Shown one piece after another: positions 56,821 through 64,000 of a DNA stretch of 64,000 nt (positions are counted from its first letter, which is position 1; each line of letters begins with the position of its first letter). The notes beneath the pieces are model-generated. The model worked only from the letters and a program-made list of their open reading frames with translations. It ran no database searches and had not been told where the DNA came from. The stretch lies in assembly GCF_014652855.1 (NCBI RefSeq), contig NZ_BMZP01000001.1:34882-98881 (forward strand). Direction: 5' to 3'. Position numbers and translations under genes: made by a program. The DNA comes from Novosphingobium pokkalii. Lineage in GTDB: Bacteria; Pseudomonadota; Alphaproteobacteria; Sphingomonadales; Sphingomonadaceae.

Positions 56821-57708
56821 ATGCAGGACCGGAAAGTGAAGACTGTCCGCGCGCTGGAGCGTGGACTGGATGTCTTGCTGCAAGTGCAGGCGCGCCGCGC
56901 GGCCAGCCTGCACGAAATGCACGTGGCGCTGGGTTTGCCCAAGGCCACCTTGCTGCGCATGTTGCAGACATTGGGGCAGAAAGGCCTGATCTGGCAGCGG
57001 CTTGCCGATGGAGCCTATCTGCCGCACGTGGACGCGCGCGCCCGCTCTCAGGCACTCACGCTGGAGCATGTCGCCGAAGTCGCCTCACCCTGGCTCAAGG
57101 CGCTGTCGACGCGGGTATCCTGGCCATCGGTGCTGGCGATGCCCCGCCTCGATCACATGGAGATCGTCGAGACCAACAGCCCGCTGTTCCGCCTCGACTC
57201 GGCCACGCTCGGGCCGGTGGGCGTGAAACTCTCGTATATCCACACCGCCACGGGCCGCGCCTATCTCGCCGCCTGCCGCGAGGACGAGCGCGACGCGATC
57301 ATCGCCCGCCTGCGCCCGCGCCATCCGCAAGAAGGCAGCGAGGCCGACCTGCGCGCGATCCTGGCGGAAACGCGCGCGCGGGGCTATGCGGCGCGCGAAC
57401 CGCTGCACCCCTGGCCCGACCGCTCCAAACAGCTCGTGCTGCGCGACGGGCGCCGCTCCATGGCCGTGCCGATCCTGCTCGATGGTGCGCCGGTCGCTTC
57501 GATCAACATCACCTGGCCGGCCAAGCGCGGCACCGATGATGCGGTCATGCTGCGCCATCTCGGCGCGCTCAAGCACACCGCGCGCGAGATCGCGATGGCG
57601 ATCGAACGCGCCGCGCTGACGGCGGAAGGGCGGGCGCCGGCCGGCGCGGTTTTGGCCCAGTTTGCCGGGCCCACGCCACAAAGCGTTTCACCTGGTGAAA
57701 ATTGTTAG
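56821..57708 (+). CDS. IclR-family transcriptional regulator
   Basis: A 295-residue IclR regulator. The winged helix lies in residues 5-70 (TVRALERGLDVLLQVQ, ALGLPKATLLRMLQTL), and the effector domain follows (SYIHTATGRAYLAAC, SMAVPILLDGAPVASINIT). IclR proteins often control aromatic or ketone catabolism. It is divergent from the carboxylase operon. TTTCA-N5-TGAAA palindromes upstream of both operons are candidate sites. Confidence 0.92.
   Translation: MQDRKVKTVRALERGLDVLLQVQARRAASLHEMHVALGLPKATLLRMLQTLGQKGLIWQRLADGAYLPHVDARARSQALTLEHVAEVASPWLKALSTRVSWPSVLAMPRLDHMEIVETNSPLFRLDSATLGPVGVKLSYIHTATGRAYLAACREDERDAIIARLRPRHPQEGSEADLRAILAETRARGYAAREPLHPWPDRSKQLVLRDGRRSMAVPILLDGAPVASINITWPAKRGTDDAVMLRHLGALKHTAREIAMAIERAALTAEGRAPAGAVLAQFAGPTPQSVSPGENC
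57685..57701. promoter_or_regulatory. IclR-type operator, copy 2
   Basis: GTTTCACCTGGTGAAAA repeats the TTTCA-N5-TGAAA pattern of copy 1. It overlaps the last codons of iclR and lies 113 bases before the oxidoreductase gene, where it could control the second unit. Confidence 0.72.
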
Positions 57709-57814
57709 TCTAACTGATTAAATTGCGCTGCGGCTATGTCATGATCCGAAACACGGCGTAGGACGCGGCCCGCCACAAGGTGCCGCGCTCGCCCTGGGGG
57801 AGATCGAGGGCTGT

Positions 57815-58828
57815 ATGCGGCAATGGCTTATCCGCAAGGGCGCGCAATCGCTCGACGACATGGCGCTGGTGGAGGTGCCACAGCCTGCGCCCGGGCCTGG
57901 CGAAGTGGCGGTCCGGGTGCGGGCCTGCTCGCTCAACTATCGTGACCAGCTCATTCCGCTCGGCCACTATTTCGGCGGCACGGTGGATCGGGACACGGTG
58001 CCGCTGTCAGACGGCGCGGGTGAAATCGTTGCGGTGGGGGAAGGCGTTGCCAGCCACGCAGTGGGGGACCGGGTCGCCGGGCTGTTTTTCCAGAACTGGC
58101 AGGATGGGCCGCCCAATCCCGGTGCCGGGCCGGCGCTGGGCGCACCGCCGGCCACCGGCATGTTGCAGGACTTGGTGATCCTGCCCGCACATGGCGTGGT
58201 GCCCTGCGCGCAAAGCCTGTCGTTCGAACAGGCCGCATGCCTGCCCTGTGCCGGTGTCACCGCGTGGAATGCGCTGATGGAAGGGCCGCGCCCGGTCGGG
58301 CCGGGGCAATCCGTGCTCGTGCTCGGCACGGGCGGCGTCTCGCTGCTGGCCGCGCAGATTGCGCTGGCAGCCGGCGCACGGGTGATTGCCACGTCTTCCT
58401 CCGACGAGAAGCTGGAGCGTGTGCGGGCGCTGGGCGTGCAGGACACGATCAATTACCGCACCACGCCGGAATGGGGCACGCGCGCGGCCGAACTGGCCGG
58501 GGGCGGGGTGGATCACGTTGTGGAAGTGGGCGGCGCGGGAACGCTGGCCCAGAGCATCCAGGCGGTCGGCTTCGGGGGTGAGATCGCCCTGATCGGAGTG
58601 CTGACCCGCAGCGGAGATACCAGCCCGCATGGCCTGATGATCAAGGGCGCTACCTTGCGCGGCATTTTCGTCGGCTCGGCCGGGATGGCGCGGCGGCTCA
58701 ACGATTTCGTCGACCAGCATGGCATCAAGCCGGTGGTAGATCGGACCTTTGCGATGGACCAGGCGGTGGACGCCTGGCGCTACCAGGCCTCGGCCGGCCT
58801 GTTCGGCAAAGTGGTGATCACGGTGTGA
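57815..58828 (+). CDS. MDR-family NAD(P)-dependent alcohol dehydrogenase
   Basis: A 337-residue medium-chain dehydrogenase/reductase. RACSLNYRDQLIPLGHYFGG and PLSDGAGEIVAVGEGV are N-terminal signatures, and VLVLGTGGVSLLAAQIALAAGARV binds the cofactor. The catalytic zinc cysteines of classic alcohol dehydrogenases are not obvious (SLNYRD in their place), which suggests a zinc-free, quinone-oxidoreductase-like enzyme. The substrate is unknown; the IclR-type operator 113 bases upstream links it to the carboxylase system. Confidence 0.87.
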   Translation: MRQWLIRKGAQSLDDMALVEVPQPAPGPGEVAVRVRACSLNYRDQLIPLGHYFGGTVDRDTVPLSDGAGEIVAVGEGVASHAVGDRVAGLFFQNWQDGPPNPGAGPALGAPPATGMLQDLVILPAHGVVPCAQSLSFEQAACLPCAGVTAWNALMEGPRPVGPGQSVLVLGTGGVSLLAAQIALAAGARVIATSSSDEKLERVRALGVQDTINYRTTPEWGTRAAELAGGGVDHVVEVGGAGTLAQSIQAVGFGGEIALIGVLTRSGDTSPHGLMIKGATLRGIFVGSAGMARRLNDFVDQHGIKPVVDRTFAMDQAVDAWRYQASAGLFGKVVITV

Positions 58829-58965
58829 CCGGCTGCGGCCGCTAGCATCACGCGCGACGAGGCCCGGCAGCGGCCCGCGCGCAACGGGAAGAGGATGACG
58901 CGGGGTATGGCCCGACGCCGGTTTCCGGCGGCGATCCTGCGCGCGCAAGGGAAAGGACACAAGCG

Positions 58966-59538
58966 TTGGACCAGGTCATGCCGGCCATCGGCCCCGCCGC
59001 CACGCTGGGCTATGGACAGCCCATCGGCGGCATCTGCCAGACGGCGTTCGTGGTGCGAGACATCAACGCCGCGATCGACCATTTCATCCGCGATTGCGGC
59101 GCGGGACCGTTTTTCCTGCTGCCCCACTTCCTCACCGAGGGGCAGGTCTATCGCGGCACGCCGTCCATGGCGGACGTGGCCATCGCCATGGGCTTTGCCG
59201 GGCACATGCAGATAGAACTGATCCAGCCACTGGACGACAACCCATCGGTCTATCGCGAGACCATCGAGGCGCGCGGCCATGGCTTCCACCATGTCGGCAT
59301 CGCCTGTCTGGATGTGGACGCGATGCTGCCGGGCTATCTGGCGCGGGGCTATACCTTGGCTTTCCGCGCGCCGGTGCCGACGGGCGGATCGGTTGCCTAT
59401 CTCGAAGGCGGGCACGATGCCGCGCCGGGCTTCGTCGAGCTGATCCCCGCCACGCCAGGCATGGACCGCCATTTCACCGCGATGTGGCAGGCGTCCCGCG
59501 ATTGGGATGGCAGTGATCCTGTGAGGCCGTTCCTGTGA
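58966..59538 (+). CDS. VOC-superfamily (glyoxalase/epimerase-like) protein
   Basis: A 190-residue vicinal-oxygen-chelate protein with paired motifs. QTAFVVRDINAAIDHFIRD opens the first half and HHVGIACLDVDAMLPGYLAR the second. Possible metal ligands are H290-type His in GFHHVG and Glu in MQIELIQP and GFVELIPA. It begins at TTG 58966, eight bases after AAAGGAC. The MFS gene starts inside its stop (GTGA). Epimerase, lyase or dioxygenase roles are all possible. Confidence 0.82.
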   Translation: MDQVMPAIGPAATLGYGQPIGGICQTAFVVRDINAAIDHFIRDCGAGPFFLLPHFLTEGQVYRGTPSMADVAIAMGFAGHMQIELIQPLDDNPSVYRETIEARGHGFHHVGIACLDVDAMLPGYLARGYTLAFRAPVPTGGSVAYLEGGHDAAPGFVELIPATPGMDRHFTAMWQASRDWDGSDPVRPFL

Positions 59539-60806
59539 GCGGGGCGGTGGACACGGCGCGCGCCGGGCGCGGCTATCAGGTGTGGGTTACCGGGCTGCTC
59601 AGCCTCAACTTCGGCATCCTGTTCTTCGATCGCAACGCGCTCAATTTCCTCATGCCCTTCGTGCAGCCCGATCTTGGGCTCACCAACACGCAAGTCGGGC
59701 TGTTCTCGTCCGCGCTTTCGCTCACCTGGGCCTTGTCCGGCTTCGTCGTCGGCCGCGTGTCAGACCGGCTGGGCGCGCAAAAGGCCGTGGTCGTCGTCGC
59801 CACGCTGGCGTTCTGCCTGTGCTCGGTGGTCTCGGGCTTTGCCACTTCGTTCCTGATGCTGCTAGGCGCGCGCCTGTTGATGGGCGCGGCCGAAGGCGGG
59901 GTCATGCCAGTCAGCCATGCCATGATCGTGGGCGAAGTCGCGCCCGAACGACGCGGCCTGGCAATGGGGGTGGCGCAGAATCTGGGTTCCAACCTGCTGG
60001 GTTCCGGGCTGGCGCCGATCCTGCTGGTGCCGCTAGCGGTGGCCTATGGCTGGCGCGAGGGGTTCTATCTGGCCGCTGCGCCCGGCGTGATCACTGCCGC
60101 GCTGATCTGGTTCACCCTGCGCGAGCCGCCTGCTGTCGCGCACGAGGGCAACGCGCCCAAAGTCACGCTGCGCGAGGCGTTCGGCCATCGCAATGTCGTG
60201 CTCTGCGCGCTGATCGCGATCCTGCTGGTGTCCTATCTGGTGGTGTGCTGGGCGTTCATGCCGTTGTTCCTCACCAAGGGGCGCGGTTTCGATCCGGGCA
60301 CGATGGGCTGGCTGATGGCCACGCTCGGCCTTTCGGCGGGGATCGGCAGCTTTGCCGTGCCGGCCCTGTCAGATGCGATCGGCCGGCGCCCGGTGATGAT
60401 CGGTTTTTCGTTCCTGGGCGCGATCCTGCCGCTCGGCGCGCTCTATTACGGCGGATCGGCCTGGATGCTGGGCGCCATCTTCTTCTTCGGCTGGGCGCTC
60501 AACGGGCTGTTTCCGATGTTCATGGCAACCATCCCGGCCGAAAGCGTCGACCCGCGCCTGACTGCCACGCTCACGGGTGTGGTGATGGGCATCGGCGAAG
60601 TGCTCGGCGGGGTGCTCAGCCCTTTCCTCGCCGGGTTCCTGGCCGATGCCTATGGCCTGGCCGCGCCGATCTGGCTGATGCTGGTGCTGTGTCTCGTCGC
60701 GGGCGTGCTGGCGCTCGGCCTGGTGGAAAGCGCCCCCAGCGTGGTGGCCCGCCGTGGCCGCGCCAGCCTTGCCGCGCACTCGCCGGAGATCGTGCCGACC
60801 GTCTGA
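59535..60806 (+). CDS. MFS transporter, anion:cation symporter-like
   Basis: A 423-residue, 12-helix transporter. FDRNALNFLMPFVQPDLGLT and GRVSDRLGAQKAVVVVATLA, with the loop 2-3 motif, and GAAEGGVMPVSHAMIVGEVA resemble the ACS/aromatic-acid group of MFS carriers. It begins at GTG 59535 overlapping the VOC gene. It would carry the substrate or a product, probably an organic anion, across the inner membrane. Confidence 0.88.
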   Translation: MSGAVDTARAGRGYQVWVTGLLSLNFGILFFDRNALNFLMPFVQPDLGLTNTQVGLFSSALSLTWALSGFVVGRVSDRLGAQKAVVVVATLAFCLCSVVSGFATSFLMLLGARLLMGAAEGGVMPVSHAMIVGEVAPERRGLAMGVAQNLGSNLLGSGLAPILLVPLAVAYGWREGFYLAAAPGVITAALIWFTLREPPAVAHEGNAPKVTLREAFGHRNVVLCALIAILLVSYLVVCWAFMPLFLTKGRGFDPGTMGWLMATLGLSAGIGSFAVPALSDAIGRRPVMIGFSFLGAILPLGALYYGGSAWMLGAIFFFGWALNGLFPMFMATIPAESVDPRLTATLTGVVMGIGEVLGGVLSPFLAGFLADAYGLAAPIWLMLVLCLVAGVLALGLVESAPSVVARRGRASLAAHSPEIVPTV

Positions 60807-60842
60807 TCCTGATCGTTGTTTTCGTTGGGGGAGCTCACGCCG

Positions 60843-61772
60843 ATGAATGCCGTGCAACGCTACGCCACCGATGCCGTCGCGCCCGACCAGCGCCTGACCT
60901 ATTGGAACGACCTGGTCGATCGCATCTACACCGGCACGTATGTGAAGACCGGCGGCCGCGATTTCGTGGGCGAGATGTGGTCGTGGACCGTGGGTGACCT
61001 CGCCATGATCCGCCCACGATCCACCGCTTCGTTTGTCGGTCGCCAGGGTCACGATGCGCCCGAGGAACGCCTGATCCTGCACCTGCAATGCCGGGGCCGC
61101 AGCCTGCATCGCCAGGGACAGGCCGAAAGCCTGCTCGAAGCGGGCGATTTCGTGATCGGCTCGCCGCACCAGTCCTACACGCTCGATCTTTCCGCGCACG
61201 AACTGCTGGTGGTGGAGTTCCCGCGCGCGCCGCTGGCCGAGCGCGTGCCGGGGCTGGATGACATGCTCAGCCGCCGCTTGTGCGGGGCGAGCCCCGGTGG
61301 CCGGGTGTTCCACGATTTCCTGCGCTCGCTGTGGCATCAGGGAGACCTGAGCGGCCAGGATCGGCAGTGGCAGCAGGGCGTGAGCGCGGTGTTCTATGAT
61401 CTCGTCGCATTGGCCATGCGCGGGTCTACCCGGCCGGAAGAGCGTGCCACCGACCATGCCTTGCGCGACAAGGTACTGGCGCTGGTCGATGCGCACCTGG
61501 GCGATCCGGCGCTGCGCACCCTGACGCTGGCCGATGCCTGCCACGCTTCGGTGCGCACGATCCAGAACGTCTTTGCCATGATGGGCACCACGCCCAGCGG
61601 CTACATCCTCGAAAGGCGCCTGGCCCGCGCGGCCGAGCGCCTCGCGGCCACCCCGGGTGCCAGCATCACCGAAGTGGCGTTCGAGATGGGCTTCAACGAC
61701 AGCGCTTATTTCGCGCGTTGCTTCCGCCAGCGTTTTGGCGTGGCGCCGCGCGAATGGCGCACGCGCGCCTGA
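60843..61772 (+). CDS. AraC-family transcriptional regulator
   Basis: A 309-residue regulator with an N-terminal AraC-binding-like cupin domain (about 1-180; LILHLQCRGRSLHRQGQ, AGDFVIGSPHQSY). Two C-terminal helix-turn-helices follow (LADACHASVRTIQNVFAMMG, ITEVAFEMGFNDSAYFARCF) ending in FGVAPREWR. GGGGGAG precedes ATG 60843. It may act on the TonB receptor gene that follows. Confidence 0.92.
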   Translation: MNAVQRYATDAVAPDQRLTYWNDLVDRIYTGTYVKTGGRDFVGEMWSWTVGDLAMIRPRSTASFVGRQGHDAPEERLILHLQCRGRSLHRQGQAESLLEAGDFVIGSPHQSYTLDLSAHELLVVEFPRAPLAERVPGLDDMLSRRLCGASPGGRVFHDFLRSLWHQGDLSGQDRQWQQGVSAVFYDLVALAMRGSTRPEERATDHALRDKVLALVDAHLGDPALRTLTLADACHASVRTIQNVFAMMGTTPSGYILERRLARAAERLAATPGASITEVAFEMGFNDSAYFARCFRQRFGVAPREWRTRA

Positions 61773-61932
61773 GTTTTCAGGCGGATTTCTCGCCGGGCAT
61801 TGCGCCAGAGTCCTGATCGGCTTGCGCGCCAATGCAAGCGCCACCGCCCGGCCCGGTTTAGCATCATCGACAGCGGAACAGATTGTCAGGGGCATCTGTG
61901 GACAACCCGCACCGAAAAAAGGGAGAGAGACC

Positions 61933-64000
61933 ATGAAGTTCGCACCGGTATCGGTGGGCGCGCTGGCCATTGCGCTGGCCAGCCCGGCCCTGGCCCAGGA
62001 AGCGCCGCAGCAAGCGCCGCAGGCCAACGCCACAGCCCAAGGTGGCGCGGAGACGGGCGGCAACGGGGGCATCCAGGAAATCGTCGTCACCGCGCAGAAG
62101 CGCGCGGAAAACGTGCAGGACGTGCCGATCGCGATCAGCGCTTTCACCGCTTCGGCCTTGCAGGAACGCGCGGTGACCAGCGTCTCGTCTCTCTCCAACA
62201 TCGCGCCCAACGTCACGCTCGATGCGGGCACGCCGTTCTCGGGATCGAGCCAGGTGCTGGCCGCCTACATCCGCGGCATCGGCGCCAATGACTTTGCCTT
62301 CAACATCGACCCGGGCGTGGGCATCTATCTCGACGGCGTCTATCTCGCCCGCTCGGTCGGCGCCAACCAGGATCTGCCCGACGTTGACCGTGTCGAGGTG
62401 CTCAAGGGGCCGCAGGGCACGCTGTTTGGCCGCAACACCATCGGCGGCGCGATCTCGATCGTCACGCACGATCCGGGCGACACCTTCCGCTTCGTCGGTT
62501 CAGCGATGACCGGCAGCTACAGCCTGTTCAGCGCCAAGGGCACGGTGGACATGCCGTTGGCCGACAAGCTGTCGTCCTCGGTCAGCTTTGCGATCACCAA
62601 GCGCGATGGCTATCTGCACCGCATCCCCTATCCGGGCGCGAGCAACTATGCGTTCGATCCGATCACTTCGCTCAAGGCGGCCGGCTATGGCAACCAGGGC
62701 TATGGCACCGAAGGCGGAGACAATACCTGGAACCTGCGCGGCAAGCTGCGCTACAACGGCGTCGGATTCCGCGCCACGCTGACCGGCGACTACAGCAAGA
62801 CCGATACCTCGCAGATCGCCAACAAGGTGATCACCACGTTCCCGTCGGTCTTTGCCGGCACCTACAACTGCGCGATTGCCGGCAATCCGACGGTGACCGT
62901 GGGCGGGGTGAGCGGCCCGTGCGACAGCTTCATCGGCGGGCCACCGTCGGCCGCGTTCCTCTATCGCCGTGGCGGTCTCAATTCGATCCTCGATCTGCCC
63001 GCGATCTATGGCGTCAATGCCGACAACAACCCGGACAACAACCGGCTGCCCTATGACAACCGGTTTGTCACCAACAACATCGATACGTCCTATGCCAACG
63101 GCAACAACTTCAACAAGTTGAAGCAGGGCGGCGCGGCGCTGACGCTGGACTTCGATCTGTCCGACACCGCCTCGGTCAAGTCGATCACCGCCTATCGCGA
63201 GCTGCACTGGGTGGTGGGGATGGACCTCGACAACTCCCCGCTCAATTTCCTCCACACCAGCTTCTCGATGAACCAGAAGCAGTTCAGCCAGGAACTGCAA
63301 CTCACCGGCACCGCGCTGGAAAAGAAGCTGAAGTACGTGCTCGGCGCCTATTACTTCACCGAAAGCGGCGACCTGCACGACTATGTCACGTTCGCCGAAG
63401 GGCTGCTCCAGGTCGATGGGCCGAACAACCTCTCGACCAAGAACTATGCGTTCTACGGCCAGGTGGACTATGCCCTGTCCGATCTCCTCGCGTTCACCGT
63501 CGGCGGTCGCTACACCCACGAAAGCAAGGAATTTGAAGGCTTCCAGTCCGACGCCAACGGCCTGAACTACAAGCTCGCGAACTATTTCGGTGATCCCAAC
63601 TGCGCCTCGCTCAACCCGATCAGCGATGCCTGCCGGATCGACAACGGCTTCCCCAATGCCGGCCAGCCGCTGCGCTATTACGTGGCGGGCGTGCAGCACA
63701 AGACGTTCTCGAACTTCTCGCCCAAGGTTGGCGTGCAGCTTCATCCCAACCAGGACGTGATGGTCTATGCGAGCTGGTCCAAGGGCTACAAGACCGGCGG
63801 CTGGACCACGCGCTTGTCCAACCCGCTGCCCTATGCCCCCGGCTTCGGCCCGGAAAAGGCCACGACCTGGGAAGCGGGGATCAAGTCGGAACTGCTCGAT
63901 CGCCATCTCCAGATCAACGGCGCGGTGTTCCTCACCGATTACAAGGGCATCCAGCTCAACTTCCAGCAGGGTGTCTCGCCCACCATCCAGAACGCCGGCG
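61933..64000 (+). CDS. TonB-dependent receptor, 3' end cut off by window
   Basis: The first 689 or so residues of an outer-membrane receptor. A signal peptide, MKFAPVSVGALAIALASPAL then AQ, precedes the TonB box-like QEIVVTAQKRAENVQDVP, a plug domain (RVEVLKGPQGTLFGRNTIGG) and barrel strands. The plug signature is the FecA/iron-complex-like set common in sphingomonads. Such receptors also import aromatic compounds in Sphingobium. GGGAGAGAG lies before ATG 61933. The barrel runs past base 64000. Confidence 0.92.
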   Translation, partial: MKFAPVSVGALAIALASPALAQEAPQQAPQANATAQGGAETGGNGGIQEIVVTAQKRAENVQDVPIAISAFTASALQERAVTSVSSLSNIAPNVTLDAGTPFSGSSQVLAAYIRGIGANDFAFNIDPGVGIYLDGVYLARSVGANQDLPDVDRVEVLKGPQGTLFGRNTIGGAISIVTHDPGDTFRFVGSAMTGSYSLFSAKGTVDMPLADKLSSSVSFAITKRDGYLHRIPYPGASNYAFDPITSLKAAGYGNQGYGTEGGDNTWNLRGKLRYNGVGFRATLTGDYSKTDTSQIANKVITTFPSVFAGTYNCAIAGNPTVTVGGVSGPCDSFIGGPPSAAFLYRRGGLNSILDLPAIYGVNADNNPDNNRLPYDNRFVTNNIDTSYANGNNFNKLKQGGAALTLDFDLSDTASVKSITAYRELHWVVGMDLDNSPLNFLHTSFSMNQKQFSQELQLTGTALEKKLKYVLGAYYFTESGDLHDYVTFAEGLLQVDGPNNLSTKNYAFYGQVDYALSDLLAFTVGGRYTHESKEFEGFQSDANGLNYKLANYFGDPNCASLNPISDACRIDNGFPNAGQPLRYYVAGVQHKTFSNFSPKVGVQLHPNQDVMVYASWSKGYKTGGWTTRLSNPLPYAPGFGPEKATTWEAGIKSELLDRHLQINGAVFLTDYKGIQLNFQQGVSPTIQNAG

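Overview
The window is high-GC chromosomal DNA from an alphaproteobacterium, most likely a sphingomonad close to Novosphingobium. The basis is a ccrM-type methyltransferase, a split glycine decarboxylase, a three-subunit proton-translocating transhydrogenase, two large TonB-dependent receptors, Flp-type pilins with CpaF, a complete upper Entner-Doudoroff operon, and dispersed palindromes containing the core TTCGACAAGCTCAG. Identifications rest on motifs and family knowledge read by eye; no search was run.

Layout. 1-5724: dapD (cut by the left edge), a pyrimidine nucleotidase, a PQQ-type sugar dehydrogenase divergent from rnhB with overlapping start codons, ccrM behind a promoter region packed with GANTC sites, and folP. 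5747-5943: four palindromic repeats. 5960-11367: an NtrC-like regulator with an altered GAFTGA loop, a 40-residue oxidase subunit, and the pnt operon interrupted by a DUF559 cassette. 11477-14038: racemase, dGTPase, Rossmann protein. 14080-18868: tandem glycine riboswitch, gcvT-gcvH-gcvPA-gcvPB and a strong terminator. 18891-23396: entericidin-like lipoprotein, EamA permease, small membrane protein, a three-hairpin element, cpaF, an HNH protein and an orphan response regulator.

23532-38478 is a sugar-utilisation region. A sucrose-type symporter, GH36 alpha-galactosidase, signal-less GH68 enzyme, LacI regulator, TonB receptor and ROK fructokinase look like a raffinose/sucrose system with shared LacI-type operators. 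It lies beside zwf-pgl-edd-glk, which would take the released hexoses into the Entner-Doudoroff pathway.

38533-51269 holds a CsaA-like protein, a hicB-hicA toxin-antitoxin pair in a lower-GC patch, aroK-aroB, two conserved unknown genes, xerD, accA, two Flp pilins, mutT, three identical tRNA-Arg(ACG) genes, pdhA-pdhB, a short phytoene-synthase-like protein and an EF-hand protein.

51298-64000 is the least conventional part. An operon encodes a Tm-1-like ATP-binding protein, biotin carrier, biotin carboxylase, carboxyltransferase and HAD phosphatase. It is divergent from an IclR regulator, and a second unit (MDR oxidoreductase, VOC protein, MFS carrier, AraC regulator, TonB receptor) follows. 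Matching TTTCA-N5-TGAAA palindromes precede both units. I propose, as inference, a catabolic system that activates, carboxylates and dephosphorylates its substrate, comparable in logic to the known acetovanillone pathways but with a different activating protein.
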